From positions 124,001 through 188,000 of the forward strand of contig NZ_PVBM01000004.1 in assembly GCF_002968575.1 (NCBI RefSeq): a stretch of 64,000 nt of DNA, in the 5' to 3' direction. The first letter of the stretch is position 1. Each line of letters opens with the position of its first letter. This document shows positions 8,902 to 18,350 of this stretch, piece after piece. Source of the stretch: Neorhizobium huautlense (GTDB taxonomy: Bacteria; Pseudomonadota; Alphaproteobacteria; Rhizobiales; Rhizobiaceae). The position numbers were made by a program, and so were the translations under genes. Under the pieces are notes generated by a model. It made no database searches and was not told the origin of the DNA. It was given only the letters and a program-made list of their open reading frames with translations.

Positions 8902-9711
8902 TCAGGGGTTGTCGCGCCTAAAAATCCAATCGTGATCAGGATGGTTCTTGAAGCGCCATTTACGGATCGGGCCCGCCATGACGTTCAGGTAATACATGTC
9001 GTACCCGTAGGGCGCACCGCAGGGATGATGGCCCTTCGGCACCAGGACCAGGTCCCCATCTTCAACCGCCATGGTCTCGTCAAGTGAGCCATCCTCGGTG
9101 AAAACCCGCTGGAAGCCAAACCCCTGCGCCGGGTTCAACCGGTGATAATAGGTCTCCTCCAGATAAGTCATGTCTGGAAAATTATCTTCGTCATGTCGGT
9201 GCGGCGGATAGGAGGACCAGTTTCCCGATGGCGTGAAGACTTCCGTGACCAACAAGCTGTCGGCAACATCCCGCTCTTCCATCGCGATCGGATAGATATA
9301 GCGCGTGTTGGCATCCTTACCGCGCGTATTGAGCGACAGGCCCTGCGGCCCGATCTGTGCAGCCTGGCGCCCCGGTTTGGCGGGTGCCGTGCAGACGGCA
9401 AGTTCGCAATCGGTGCTTGCGGTCGCATTCCATTTGGCGCCTGCGGGAATATAAACGCAGTGAGGCGGCTTGCGCTCGAAAACGTTCATGCGATCGCCAA
9501 GCTTGCCGAAGTCCTTGCCTCCCCCGCTGACGCGGGCCTTGCCCTGAACCAGGACAAGAATGACTTCGGTCTCTCCGGTTTCCTCGCCAACCGTTTCGCC
9601 CGCCTTGAGCTTATAGAGCCCGAAGCCGACATATCCCCAACCGGCGTCCTTCGGCGTGACGTCATGCACCTTGCCGCCCCGACCTTTCGGTTTGCGCAGC
9701 AGATTGCTCAT
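8902..9711 (-). CDS. iolB: 5-Deoxy-glucuronate isomerase
   Basis: Isomerises 5-deoxy-D-glucuronate to 5-dehydro-2-deoxy-D-gluconate, the step before IolC. It is a cupin-like protein of 269 residues, the usual length. The C-terminal half holds the metal-site region [10 protein letters not shown], then [15 protein letters not shown] and [20 protein letters not shown], all family-typical. Its ATG overlaps the iolE stop (ATGA), so the two are translationally coupled. Order on the minus strand is iolC, iolD, iolE, iolB, oxidoreductase. Confidence 0.96.
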   Translation of the reverse strand: MSNLLRKPKGRGGKVHDVTPKDAGWGYVGFGLYKLKAGETVGEETGETEVILVLVQGKARVSGGGKDFGKLGDRMNVFERKPPHCVYIPAGAKWNATASTDCELAVCTAPAKPGRQAAQIGPQGLSLNTRGKDANTRYIYPIAMEERDVADSLLVTEVFTPSGNWSSYPPHRHDEDNFPDMTYLEETYYHRLNPAQGFGFQRVFTEDGSLDETMAVEDGDLVLVPKGHHPCGAPYGYDMYYLNVMAGPIRKWRFKNHPDHDWIFRRDNP

Positions 9712-10619
9712 GCCACAGCCTCCGCTTTGTCGAGGCCTGCCGCTCTCGCCATGGCTTTCAGCGAAGACAAGCCGAGGCTCTGGTATTCAAAGGGATTTCT
9801 GACATCCGGATCCTGCTCGGCTTCGATCACGAGCCATCCCTGATAGCCATGTTCCGCGGCAATCTTCAGGACAGGCTGGAAATCCACACCTCCCTCCTTG
9901 TCTCCGGGTACCGTGAATACGCCACGGCGTACGCCCTCAAGGAACGACAGCTTCTCCTCGCGCACCTGCCGGGCGATTTCGGGCCGCACGTTCTTCGCGT
10001 GGATATGACCGACGCGGTTCATGTATTTTCTAGCGACCGCTTCCGGATTCCCGCCACCGAACAGGCAATGGCCCGTATCGAGCAGCAGTTTGGCGTGCGG
10101 CCCGGTATTTGCCATCAGCTTGTCGATCTCATCCTCGCTCTCGACGATGGTACCCATATGATGGTGGTAGACAAGCGCGATCCCCTGCCCGGCGGCAAAT
10201 TCCGCCAATGCCTCGACGCCGGCGCCGAATTTTGCCCAGTCGGCATCGGCGAGTTTCGGGCGATCCACCAGCGCCATGCTGTCATTACCGTGAATGGCAT
10301 TGGAGGTCTCGCAGACAATGATGACGCTTGAGCCCATCGCCTTCAGAAGGTCGAGCGGCGGCTGCATCGCAGCCTTTTCCTCCTCGATGGAGTTCGTCAG
10401 CAAATTCAGCGAGTGCCATCCCGAAACGAACCGCAACCCGCGCGGTTCTAGAACCGCCTTCAACGCTTCCGGCTGCTGCGGAAATTTGTGGCCTTTTTCG
10501 ATCCCGTCGAAGCCGATCCTGGCCGTCTCGTCCAGGCATTGCTCCAGGCTGATATGAGCGCCGAGGGAACGGTCGTCGTCGTTCGACCAGGCAATTGGAT
10601 TGGTTCCATAGAGGATCAT
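9708..10619 (-). CDS. iolE: myo-Inosose-2 dehydratase
   Basis: Dehydrates 2-keto-myo-inositol to 3D-(3,5/4)-trihydroxycyclohexane-1,2-dione. It is a xylose-isomerase-like TIM barrel of 303 residues. Typical segments are the start [16 protein letters not shown], then [19 protein letters not shown] with metal-site residues, [29 protein letters not shown] and [11 protein letters not shown]. The open frame extends to 10715, but the ATG at 10619 starts the family sequence, sits two bases after the iolD stop, and has an AAGGAAAG ribosome site in the end of iolD. It overlaps iolB by four bases at its 3' end. Confidence 0.96.
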   Translation of the reverse strand: MILYGTNPIAWSNDDDRSLGAHISLEQCLDETARIGFDGIEKGHKFPQQPEALKAVLEPRGLRFVSGWHSLNLLTNSIEEEKAAMQPPLDLLKAMGSSVIIVCETSNAIHGNDSMALVDRPKLADADWAKFGAGVEALAEFAAGQGIALVYHHHMGTIVESEDEIDKLMANTGPHAKLLLDTGHCLFGGGNPEAVARKYMNRVGHIHAKNVRPEIARQVREEKLSFLEGVRRGVFTVPGDKEGGVDFQPVLKIAAEHGYQGWLVIEAEQDPDVRNPFEYQSLGLSSLKAMARAAGLDKAEAVA

Positions 10620-10621
10620 GA

Positions 10622-12442
10622 CTAGCTTCTTTCCTTGAGCGCGGCTTCGTAGGCTACCCGAGCCTTTTTGACTTCTTCCCGTGGCGAGACTTCCGGGACG
10701 GCCACATCCCACCAATAACCACCGGCATCGAGCGCCGGATAAGGATCGGTATCGATGACGATCACAGTTGGAACGGTGGCATCGCGGGCGGCATTGAGGG
10801 CCGCTTCCAGATCGGCGGTCGATGAAACCTTGCGGGCATCAGCACCCATTGCCGCCGCATGCGCGGCAAAATCAATGGCAATCGGATTTACATTGGTGTG
10901 GGCATAGAGATTGTTGAACTCTGCACCACCGGCACTGATTTGAAGCCGGTTGATACAGCCGTAACCGCGGTTATCGGTGATCACGACGGTGATCTTCGCA
11001 CCCATGGCAACAGCTGTCGCGAGCTCCGAATTCATCATCATGTAGGAGCCGTCGCCGACCATCACGATTACATCGCGATCCGGCTCCGCCATCTTGATGC
11101 CGAGGCCCCCCGCGATCTCGTAACCCATGCAGGAGAACCCGTATTCCATATGGTAGGAGAGCGGCAGCTTGGCCTTCCACAACTGATGCAACCCACCCGG
11201 CATGGTGCCGGCCGCGCACATCACCACCGTGTTGTCGCGCGAGGCCCGCTGTACGGCGCCGATCACCTGCATGTCCGTCGGCAGCGTGTTGGCGTCTTTC
11301 GGAGCCGCCGTTGCCACGTCAGCCTTGGCGAACCAGCCCGCCTTCAGTGAGGCATCCGGAGCAGCATAACGGTGATCGCCAAGAGCAGCCGAAAGTTTTT
11401 CGAGCCCAATCTTCGCATCCGCCACAAGGGGGATCGCATCGTGCTTGGAGCTGTCATAGGCCTGAACGTTCAACGCAAGGATCTTGCGGTTGGGGTTTTT
11501 GAACAGCGCCCAGGATCCGGTGGTAAAATCTTGAAAGCGCGTCCCGACTCCGATCACCAGATCGGCATTCTCTGAAACCGAGTTGGCGCTTTCCGCCCCT
11601 GTTACGCCAACTGGTCCGAAATTCAGATCATGATCCCAGGCAAGTGCCGACTTGCCTGCCTGCGTTTCCACCACAGGGATCCGGTGCTTTTCCACGAATG
11701 CCGTCAGCGTTTCGGTCGCGCCGGCGAAATGCACGCCGCCGCCGGCCACGATCACCGGGTTCTTGGCTGCCTTCAGGGCTGCCACTGCCGTTTCGAATTC
11801 ATTCCGATCGGGTTCCGGGCGGCGGATGCGCCAGACCTTTTTTTCGAAGAAAGCTACCGGATAATCAAAGGCCTCGGCCTGCACATCCTGGCAGAAGGCA
11901 AGCGTCACCGGACCGCAATCGGCGGGATCCATCATGGTGCGCATGGCGCGCGGCAGTGCAGTCAGAAGCTGTTCCGGCCGCATGATGCGATCGAAATAGC
12001 GGCTGACGGGTTTGAAGCAATCGTTGGCGGATACCGTGCCGTCGCCGAAATCCTCGATCTGCTGCAAGACCGGATCCGGTCCGCGGTTGGCAAAGATATC
12101 GCCCGGGATCAGCAGCACCGGCAGGCGGTTGACATGGGCAAGGGCGGCTGCCGTCACCATGTTCGTCGCGCCGGGGCCAATGGAGGATGTCACCGCCATG
12201 GCGCGGCGGCGGCGCAGCTGCTTGGCATAGGCAATCGCGGCATGAGCCATGGATTGCTCATTCTGGCCGCGATAGGTCGGCAGTTCCTCGCGAATGCCAT
12301 AGAGCGCTTCACCAATGCCGGCAACATTGCCGTGGCCGAAGATCGCCCATACTCCTGCGATATAGGTCTCGCCATCCTCATTCAGCTGGTTGGCCAGATA
12401 GCGCACCAGCGCCTGTGCCGCCGTCAAACGTACTGTCTTCAC
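10622..12442 (-). CDS. iolD: 3D-(3,5/4)-trihydroxycyclohexane-1,2-dione hydrolase
   Basis: Thiamine-diphosphate enzyme that opens the ring of the trihydroxycyclohexanedione to give 5-deoxy-D-glucuronate. The protein has 606 residues with the three-domain layout of the acetolactate-synthase superfamily. Visible are the catalytic glutamate region ([18 protein letters not shown]), [17 protein letters not shown], and the cofactor motif [20 protein letters not shown] with the GDG...N metal site. It starts with GTG, and that GTG overlaps the iolC stop (GTGA), so translation is coupled to iolC. Two bases separate its stop from iolE. Confidence 0.96.
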   Translation of the reverse strand: MKTVRLTAAQALVRYLANQLNEDGETYIAGVWAIFGHGNVAGIGEALYGIREELPTYRGQNEQSMAHAAIAYAKQLRRRRAMAVTSSIGPGATNMVTAAALAHVNRLPVLLIPGDIFANRGPDPVLQQIEDFGDGTVSANDCFKPVSRYFDRIMRPEQLLTALPRAMRTMMDPADCGPVTLAFCQDVQAEAFDYPVAFFEKKVWRIRRPEPDRNEFETAVAALKAAKNPVIVAGGGVHFAGATETLTAFVEKHRIPVVETQAGKSALAWDHDLNFGPVGVTGAESANSVSENADLVIGVGTRFQDFTTGSWALFKNPNRKILALNVQAYDSSKHDAIPLVADAKIGLEKLSAALGDHRYAAPDASLKAGWFAKADVATAAPKDANTLPTDMQVIGAVQRASRDNTVVMCAAGTMPGGLHQLWKAKLPLSYHMEYGFSCMGYEIAGGLGIKMAEPDRDVIVMVGDGSYMMMNSELATAVAMGAKITVVITDNRGYGCINRLQISAGGAEFNNLYAHTNVNPIAIDFAAHAAAMGADARKVSSTADLEAALNAARDATVPTVIVIDTDPYPALDAGGYWWDVAVPEVSPREEVKKARVAYEAALKERS

Positions 12443-14355
12443 GCCGCTTCTCCCGTTCTGGCGCGTGCCTCATCCCAGATTTGGCACAGGCTGCGATAGC
12501 GCCCTGCCATATCCTCCACGGCTTCATCGTCCGAAATACGGCCCGCCAGCCAATTGCGCGCCGCCTCCCCGAAAATCGTCCTGCCTACGGCAAAACCCTT
12601 GACGAGGTCGAAGCGGGCAGCAAGGCGGAAACTGTCCTGCAACTCCGCCTGCGGAGCATCGAGCCCCAAAACCACGATCCCGCGCGTATAAGGATCGTTT
12701 CGCTGCACAGCCGCGCAGGCATTGGCCCAGGCCGCTTCGCTCTTCATCGGCTCCAGCTTCCACCAGTCGGGATAGACGCCGATCTCGTAAAAACGATCGA
12801 TGATCTTCCCGACCGTCTCGTCATTCGACGATCCGACCTTGGAAGGAATGACCTCCAGGAGCATTTCCAGGCGGTTGCGGCGTGCCGCCTCGAACAGGCG
12901 CTTCACAGTCACCTCCTGTTCGGCCCGCAGCTCCGCTGTATCGTCCGGATGATAGAAACAGAGAACCTTGACCACCTGATCGAGGGGCCATTCCCCAAGC
13001 CCGCCGCAATCCAGGCCGAGTTCCGGCTCGAGCGTCAGCGGGCGGGAGCCGGGCCATTCTGCGGGGCGACCGATCCAGAGGCCTGTTCCAGCGGCGGCAT
13101 AAAGTGCATCGCGGCCAAGCCGGCCGTCGCAAAGAAGGCCATAACCGGTGTCGTTGCCGGCGACCCTCTTTGCGGCATCCAGGCAAAGCAGCTTGAAAGC
13201 ACCAATCCTTACGGCCGGCGCGCCCGCCTCCTCGGCCATTGCCTCGAGCTGCATGCGATGATCGAAGGCGAAGACCCGCATGGTCGACCAGTCGCCCTTG
13301 CGGTTCGTCGACCAATGCACCTGTTCGAGCGCCGCATCCTTGCGCAGAGCCTTTTCGCGAATTCCGGTCTTGAAGAAATATTGCAGTTCTTCCCAACTGG
13401 GATAGGCCGGAGTGCAGCCATGCCGCGACACGGCAAAGGCGCCGCAGGCATTGGCATATTTCAGGGCTGTCGGCCAATCCTCGTCCGTCAGCCACCCTTT
13501 CAACAAACCAGCCATAAATCCGTCACCGGCGCCGAGCACGTTAAACACTTCGATCGGGAAGCCTTCCCCGGTCTGGCCCCGCTCCAGGCTGTCGGGCACG
13601 TCCCCCTCGAACACCACAGCGCCCATCGGACCGCGCTTGCACACCAAAGCGGCATTTGAAACCTTACGCACGGCCTTCAACGCCTCGAGCGTATCCGTGG
13701 AGCCGCCCGCGATGTGGAATTCCTCTTCGGTGCCGACGATCAGATCGAACAGGCGCAATGTGGACTGCAGTTTTGCGGTCACTTTCTCGGACTCGATAAA
13801 CCGGCTTTCTCCCGCCTCATGACCCGCAAGGCCCCAGAGATTGGGACGATAATCAATATCGAGCGCCGTGCGGGCACCGTTTTTCCGTGCGAGGGTCAGC
13901 GCCTTCAGCACAGCGGCTTCCGTACGCGGATGGGACAGATGCGTGCCCGTCACGCAGACGCAGCGGGCATCGGCGATCAATGCCGGATCGATATCATCCT
14001 CGCAAAGAGCCATATCGGCGCAGTTCTCGCGATAGAAGATCAGGGGGAACTGATTCTGGTCGCGAATGCCGAGCAGGACCAGCGCAGTCAGGCGCTCCGG
14101 ATCGGTCCTCACGCCCCTTACGTCGACACCTTCGCGTATCAACTGCTCGCGAATGAACCGGCCCATATGCTCGGCGCCGACGCGGGTAATCAGTGCGCTT
14201 TTCAGGCCAAGTCGCGCCGCGCCCGCGGCTATGTTGGTGGGTGAGCCGCCGATATACTTATTGAAAGAGCCCATGTCTTCCAGACGCCCCCCGACTTGAG
14301 CGCCGTAGAGGTCGACGGATGACCTGCCGATCGTGATGAGATCGAGTGACGTCAA
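12439..14355 (-). CDS. iolC: 5-Dehydro-2-deoxygluconokinase fused to a DUF2090 aldolase-like domain
   Basis: Phosphorylates 5-dehydro-2-deoxy-D-gluconate. Residues 1 to about 325 are a PfkB/ribokinase domain (YIGGSPTNIAAGAARLG; ATP/anion-hole motif NVLGAGDGFMAGLLKGW). Residues from about 335 to 638 are a DUF2090 domain (RVFAFDHRMQLE, KLLCLDAAKR, MLLEVIPSK, IVVLGLDAP) related to class I aldolases, the usual arrangement in proteobacteria. The open frame goes up to 14415, yet the best start is a TTG at 14355: GGGAGG lies six bases before it and the kinase fold begins at once (TSLDLITIGRSSVD). It is first in the operon behind a good promoter at 14450-14478. The fused domain might supply the IolJ aldolase step; no separate iolJ is in the window. 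Confidence 0.95.
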   Translation of the reverse strand: MTSLDLITIGRSSVDLYGAQVGGRLEDMGSFNKYIGGSPTNIAAGAARLGLKSALITRVGAEHMGRFIREQLIREGVDVRGVRTDPERLTALVLLGIRDQNQFPLIFYRENCADMALCEDDIDPALIADARCVCVTGTHLSHPRTEAAVLKALTLARKNGARTALDIDYRPNLWGLAGHEAGESRFIESEKVTAKLQSTLRLFDLIVGTEEEFHIAGGSTDTLEALKAVRKVSNAALVCKRGPMGAVVFEGDVPDSLERGQTGEGFPIEVFNVLGAGDGFMAGLLKGWLTDEDWPTALKYANACGAFAVSRHGCTPAYPSWEELQYFFKTGIREKALRKDAALEQVHWSTNRKGDWSTMRVFAFDHRMQLEAMAEEAGAPAVRIGAFKLLCLDAAKRVAGNDTGYGLLCDGRLGRDALYAAAGTGLWIGRPAEWPGSRPLTLEPELGLDCGGLGEWPLDQVVKVLCFYHPDDTAELRAEQEVTVKRLFEAARRNRLEMLLEVIPSKVGSSNDETVGKIIDRFYEIGVYPDWWKLEPMKSEAAWANACAAVQRNDPYTRGIVVLGLDAPQAELQDSFRLAARFDLVKGFAVGRTIFGEAARNWLAGRISDDEAVEDMAGRYRSLCQIWDEARARTGEAA

Positions 14356-14447
14356 ATTTTCCTCCCTGCCGGCTGCGAAGCTGTTGCACTCCGCCAGCCA
14401 TTTCGAATGGCGCATCTACCGGCGCATCATTCCTCCGTCGTCTATAT

Positions 14448-14461
14448 GGACTATAAATTCT
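14448..14461 (-). promoter_or_regulatory. Candidate IolR operator upstream of iolC
   Basis: On the minus strand the sequence reads AGAATTTATAGTCC, matching RGAA-N6-NTCC, and it covers the -10 element TATAGT of the iolC promoter. It partly overlaps a perfect palindrome, AAATTCTA-N5-TAGAATTT (14455-14475), that fills the promoter spacer. Either could be the site of IolR, whose gene lies directly upstream. Confidence 0.5.
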
Positions 14462-14478
14462 ATTTTGTAGAATTTCAA
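14450..14478 (-). promoter_or_regulatory. Sigma-70 promoter of the iolCDEB operon
   Basis: On the minus strand, TTGAAA (14478-14473) and TATAGT (14455-14450) are spaced by 17 bases, nearly the ideal pattern. The promoter lies between the iolR stop (14488) and the iolC start (14355), so iolC can be transcribed independently of iolR. Confidence 0.65.
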
Positions 14479-14487
14479 CACGAATAT

Positions 14488-15303
14488 TCAGGAAGAACGC
14501 CGCGTGCCCACCGCCACGGACAAAGCAATGGCAAGACAGAGGGTAGCGGAAAGCGAGCGGAAGGCGCCAAAGTCCACCTCGGAAACCGACAGGGTGATGG
14601 CTTCATATTTGCGGAGCGGGCTGACGATCGTATCCGTCAAAGCGACAACTGGAACACCCCGTGCCTGCGCCGCTTCCACGAGTTCAATCGTTTCCGCCGA
14701 GTAGGGAGAAAAGGTGATGGCAAGCAGCACATCACCGGGACGGATGGCATTGCGGTTATCGAGCCTTCCGACGGCGCTGTGGAGCATGGCCGGTACGTCC
14801 ATCTTCTCGAAGGCATAGGCCATATAGCTGGCCACCGGAAATGAGCGTCGCAATCCGATGATGTGAATCATCTGCGCGTCGGCCAGCACCTGTACCGCCT
14901 GCTCGAGGCTCTGCGGCTCGATCGTCTTGAAGAGATTTTCGAGCGACATGCGTCCCGCCTCGACGAACTCCGCCAGCAGCGCCGAGGGGCTTCCCTCCGC
15001 TTTTTCGCGCAGGTGCTGAAGGCGCGTCGTGTAATCCGGCCAGCCGCCGACGAAAGACTCGCGAAAGAGCTTCTGCATTTCCGAAAAGCCGGAAAAACCC
15101 ATGATCTGGCAGAACCGCATGAATGCAGACGGTTGTACCCCGGCACCCTCCGCCATCTCAGCCACCGTCGAGACAGCAATCCGGTCCTTGTTCGCCGCCA
15201 CATATTCGGCGCACTGCCGCAGCCGCTTCGGAAGGCGTTCCGCTACTTCCAGCAGCCGCTCCTCGAAGGCCTTGATGGTGGTCGGACCGGCCCCTTCACT
15301 CAT
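14488..15303 (-). CDS. iolR: RpiR-family repressor of inositol genes
   Basis: Transcription regulator with an N-terminal RpiR-type helix-turn-helix (residues about 20-80; RIAVSTVAEMAEGAGVQPS) and a C-terminal SIS sugar-phosphate-binding domain (residues about 125-265; MIHIIGLRRSFPVASYMAY, PGDVLLAITFSPYSAETIEL). The length of 271 residues is normal. Rhizobial IolR is of this family, unlike the DeoR-type IolR of Bacillus. It is likely to sense a phosphorylated intermediate from IolC. The ATG at 15303 has a GGAGG ribosome site nine bases upstream. It faces away from the dehydrogenase gene at 15479, and candidate sites flank it on both sides. Confidence 0.9.
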   Translation of the reverse strand: MSEGAGPTTIKAFEERLLEVAERLPKRLRQCAEYVAANKDRIAVSTVAEMAEGAGVQPSAFMRFCQIMGFSGFSEMQKLFRESFVGGWPDYTTRLQHLREKAEGSPSALLAEFVEAGRMSLENLFKTIEPQSLEQAVQVLADAQMIHIIGLRRSFPVASYMAYAFEKMDVPAMLHSAVGRLDNRNAIRPGDVLLAITFSPYSAETIELVEAAQARGVPVVALTDTIVSPLRKYEAITLSVSEVDFGAFRSLSATLCLAIALSVAVGTRRSS

Positions 15304-15359
15304 ACTTCTGTGCCTCCAATCGCGCGCTTGACATAAGGTGGATCAACATCTAGCAGAAT

Positions 15360-15373
15360 AGAAAATATATTCC
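15360..15373 (+). promoter_or_regulatory. Candidate IolR operator between iolR and idhA
   Basis: AGAAAATATATTCC fits RGAA-N6-NTCC and differs from GGAA-N6-TTCC by one base. It lies in the divergent region of iolR and the inositol dehydrogenase, just after a possible -35 box TTGACA at 15328-15333, so it could control the dehydrogenase, iolR or both. Confidence 0.5.
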
Positions 15374-15478
15374 AAATCGAGAATGGATCCTCGCGACCAC
15401 GAATTCGCTTTTCCCAGCATCAGCGGAACAGAGATCGTAGAGGGCCACAGACGCGACCGATTTTGTGGGAGGACGACC

Positions 15479-16468
15479 ATGGTCACCAAGCTGGCGCTTT
15501 TGGGCGCAGGACGCATCGGGAAGGTGCATGCCCGGGCAATCGCCGAGGACAAGCGCGCCAGGCTGGTGGCGGTGGTCGATGCGGTGACTGAAGCCGCCCA
15601 GGCAATCGCCGACAGTGCCGGCTGCAGGGTCAGCAGCATTGAAGACATCGAGGCGGATCGAGACATCGACGCGGTCATCATCTGCACGCCGACCAACACT
15701 CATGCAGATCTTATCGAACGCTTTGCAAAGGCCGGCAAAGCGATCTTCTGCGAAAAGCCGATCGACCTCGATGTCGACCGCGCCAGAGCCTGCCTTGAGA
15801 CCGTCCGCAAGAGCGGCGCGAAGGTGATGCTCGGTTTCAATCGCCGGTTCGATCCGCATTTCCGCGCGGTACGTCAGGCAATCGATGAAGGCCGGATCGG
15901 CAAAGTCGAAATGGTGACAATCACCAGCCGCGACCCGGGTCCGCCGCCGGCGGAATATATCAAGGTTTCAGGCGGCATCTTCCGCGACATGACCATCCAC
16001 GATTTTGATATGGCACGTTTTCTGCTCGGCGAAGAGATTGTCTCCGTCATGGCTGCCGGCGCGGTTCTGGTCGATCCGAAAATCGGCGAACTGGGCGACT
16101 ACGATAGCGCTAGCCTCATCCTGACGACGGCGAGCGGGCGCCAATGCGTTATCTCCAATTCCCGTCGCGCCAGCTATGGTTACGACCAACGCATTGAGGT
16201 CCATGGCTCTTTGGGTTCGGTATCCGCGGAAAATCAGCGGCCGGTGTCGATCGAGGTCGCCAATAAGGACGGCTACACGCGCCCGCCGCTCCACGACTTC
16301 TTCATGACCCGTTACACCGCCGCTTACGCAGCGGAAATCTCCGCGTTTATCGACAGTCTGGAAAACGGAACGGCACCTTCTCCCTCGGCCGAAGACGGGC
16401 TGATTGCACTGCAACTGGCCGACGCGGCACTTCGCTCCGCCAAGCAAGGGGCGGTCGTGAAGATCTAG
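15479..16468 (+). CDS. idhA: Inositol 2-dehydrogenase
   Basis: Oxidises myo-inositol to 2-keto-myo-inositol with NAD, the first catabolic step (also called iolG). It is a Gfo/Idh/MocA protein of 329 residues: Rossmann motif LLGAGRIGKVHARAI, catalytic EKP motif in FCEKPIDLDVDRA, and the substrate-site segment GGIFRDMTIHDFDMARFL with the His-Asp pair of inositol dehydrogenases. The open frame starts at 15383, but the ATG at 15479 follows a GGGAGG ribosome site and opens the Rossmann strand. It is transcribed away from iolR and is followed by a convergent uronate dehydrogenase gene. Confidence 0.93.
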   Translation: MVTKLALLGAGRIGKVHARAIAEDKRARLVAVVDAVTEAAQAIADSAGCRVSSIEDIEADRDIDAVIICTPTNTHADLIERFAKAGKAIFCEKPIDLDVDRARACLETVRKSGAKVMLGFNRRFDPHFRAVRQAIDEGRIGKVEMVTITSRDPGPPPAEYIKVSGGIFRDMTIHDFDMARFLLGEEIVSVMAAGAVLVDPKIGELGDYDSASLILTTASGRQCVISNSRRASYGYDQRIEVHGSLGSVSAENQRPVSIEVANKDGYTRPPLHDFFMTRYTAAYAAEISAFIDSLENGTAPSPSAEDGLIALQLADAALRSAKQGAVVKI

Positions 16469-16598
16469 CCGCGCGGGCTGCAAGTCTGGGGTATCGGAGG
16501 AAACGGCAGGTGAACCACGATTGCCGCCGTCTCCTACCCGGTTGGGGAGCTTCTTTCACCCGCGGATCGCACGTCAAACGGTAGCCCGCGGATCGCCG

Positions 16599-17399
16599 TC
16601 ATTCATCGTCTGGATGACCCGCGGACGTAAACGGGCCCCCTTGATAAATGACCGCGGGATTTGCCGGATCTTCCTTGCCGGCCGCCGCTTCTACTTCCAC
16701 TCGCCACTTTGCCGAACTGTCCTGCGGCTTCCAGCCAAGGAAAGCCGCATTGCGGTTGTCCCACCATTGCTCGTCATTGGCCGACGCACCGTAAACCACC
16801 GTATGACCGAGCCGGGGCGTGTCGAAAGCACGGCCGCAAAGCGAGACGAAATCCCTGTGGCTGAGCCAGGTTGCTAGCATTCGGGTATTCATCGGCTTTT
16901 CAAAGCAAGACCCGATACGCACCGACAGCGTCTCCTGGCCGAACTTGTCGAAATAGAGGCTGGCGATGGCCTCTCCGAAGACCTTCGAGGCGCCGTAGAG
17001 AGAATCCGGCCTGGGGACGACCGTGCTGTCCAGCCGCTCGTCACGCCGGTAATAGCCGATGACATGGTTCGAGCTTGCAAATACGATACGGGGCTTACCA
17101 TTGCGGCGGGCCGCCTCGTAGAGATTATAGAGGCCGAGGATGTTTCCCTGCAGTATCAGGTCGAATTTGCGTTCGACCGAGACGCCGCCCAGGTGGATAA
17201 TACCATCAACGCCATCCAGCATTTCCGCCACCTGCGCCGCATCGGCAAGGTCGCAGCGGACGAAGGTCTCTCTCCCGCCGACATCGCTTATCTCGCTGAT
17301 ATCGGAGATGACCACGTGTTCGGCAAGCTCTCCCAGCATCGGCCGTATTGCCCGCCCAACGCCGCCGGCTGCGCCAGTTAAAAGAAGTTTCTTGAGCAT
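16599..17399 (-). CDS. udh: Uronate dehydrogenase
   Basis: NAD-dependent oxidation of D-galacturonate or D-glucuronate to the aldarolactone, first step of the oxidative uronate route. It is an extended-SDR protein of 266 residues: glycine motif LLTGAAGGVGRAIRP, IIHLGGVSVERKFDLILQGN, IVFASSNHVIGYY, the Tyr-x3-Lys pair in DSLYGASKVFGE, and LSVRIGSCFEKP. These segments closely resemble the Agrobacterium enzyme as I recall it. A GGGGAGGGG ribosome site precedes the ATG. The gene is divergent from a GntR-family regulator, which is the likely controller. No aldarate dehydratase genes are in the window. Confidence 0.88.
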   Translation of the reverse strand: MLKKLLLTGAAGGVGRAIRPMLGELAEHVVISDISEISDVGGRETFVRCDLADAAQVAEMLDGVDGIIHLGGVSVERKFDLILQGNILGLYNLYEAARRNGKPRIVFASSNHVIGYYRRDERLDSTVVPRPDSLYGASKVFGEAIASLYFDKFGQETLSVRIGSCFEKPMNTRMLATWLSHRDFVSLCGRAFDTPRLGHTVVYGASANDEQWWDNRNAAFLGWKPQDSSAKWRVEVEAAAGKEDPANPAVIYQGGPFTSAGHPDDE

Positions 17400-17456
17400 C
17401 CGCCCCTCCCCGTGAGATCGGCTGCGATGCCGTCATCTCTCATGTTATCATATCTC

Positions 17457-17483
17457 ATGCTCTATGTTATACTATAAGAGCAT
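17457..17483. promoter_or_regulatory. Candidate operator between udh and its GntR regulator
   Basis: ATGCTCT and AGAGCAT form a perfect 7-base inverted repeat around an AT-rich core that contains TATGTTATA. A nearby stretch (17441-17452) reads CATGTTATCATA. The region 17400-17585 lies between divergent genes and contains no gene. Confidence 0.4.
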
Positions 17484-17585
17484 CGAGTGTCGTCAACGGA
17501 TTTCTTTCTCGGCGCTTGACAAAAGGGGTCTGGTCCATCCGACTGTCTCAACAGGAAGACATGGCATGCTCGGGAGCAATCTACC

Positions 17586-18320
17586 TTGAAACGAACCGAC
17601 AACACCGCTTTGCAACTCCGCGAGCGCAAGGGACGCAATCTGGTCGAAGCCATTGGAGAGCAGCTGCGAAACGCGATCACTGTGGGTGAGCTGAAACCGG
17701 GAGACAAGCTTGCGAGTGAAAGCGGCCTGACAGACCAGTACAAGGTCAGCAGAACTGTCATCCGGGAGGCAATTGCGTCTCTTCGCGCCGACGGACTCGT
17801 GGAAGTGCGCCATGGTGTCGGCGTTTTTGTTCTTGCCCCTCACACCGGACCGCAAAAGGCGTTTCACGGCGTCGACATTCACCGGGTCTCGTCCATCATC
17901 GAGATGCTTGAAGTGCGGGCTGCAATCGAAATCGAGGCTGCGGGTCTCGCTGCGAGCCGATCCTCTCCGGCACAGCAAGAGCATATTTTCGAGTGTCTGG
18001 ATATGATGAACCGACAGATCGCAGCCGGTTCATCGACCGTCGACAGTGACCGGGCCTTCCATATGGCAATTGCCGATTCGACCAACAACCCCCGCTTTCG
18101 CGACCTCCTGGAATCGATTGGCCGGCAGATGATCCCGCGCTCTCTTCTCCAGGAAGATGATGCGGAAATGTCTCGGGAATATCTGTCGCAGATCCAAAGC
18201 GAACATGCCGCCATCGCCCAAGCCATCGCCGACGGAAACGATTCTGCTGCGCGGGAGAGGATGCGCACCCATCTCCGGGGAAGCCAATTGCGATATCGCG
18301 CCATGATGCGCCGAGGGTAA
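17586..18320 (+). CDS. GntR-family regulator, FadR subfamily (uronate type)
   Basis: DNA-binding regulator of 244 residues. The N-terminal winged helix (residues about 15-85) shows LKPGDKLASESGLTDQYKV, SRTVIREAIASLRADGLVEV and GVGVFV; the C-terminal FCD ligand domain (about 100-235) has DRAFHMAIADSTNNPRFRDLL and the closing HLRGSQLRYR. No in-frame ATG lies upstream of the HTH; the start is a TTG at 17586 with GGGAG about ten bases before it. It is divergent from udh and probably responds to a uronate or its product. The regulator at 51343, in a second uronate locus, is clearly related, including the shared HLRGSQLRYR ending. Confidence 0.88.
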   Translation: MKRTDNTALQLRERKGRNLVEAIGEQLRNAITVGELKPGDKLASESGLTDQYKVSRTVIREAIASLRADGLVEVRHGVGVFVLAPHTGPQKAFHGVDIHRVSSIIEMLEVRAAIEIEAAGLAASRSSPAQQEHIFECLDMMNRQIAAGSSTVDSDRAFHMAIADSTNNPRFRDLLESIGRQMIPRSLLQEDDAEMSREYLSQIQSEHAAIAQAIADGNDSAARERMRTHLRGSQLRYRAMMRRG

Positions 18321-18350
18321 GGCTTCCCAAGATATATTATAAGATATGCC

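Noticed and set aside
12187-13659. 490-codon plus-strand frame across iolC and iolD
   Set aside because: It runs antisense to two unmistakable enzymes and shows no protein family features.
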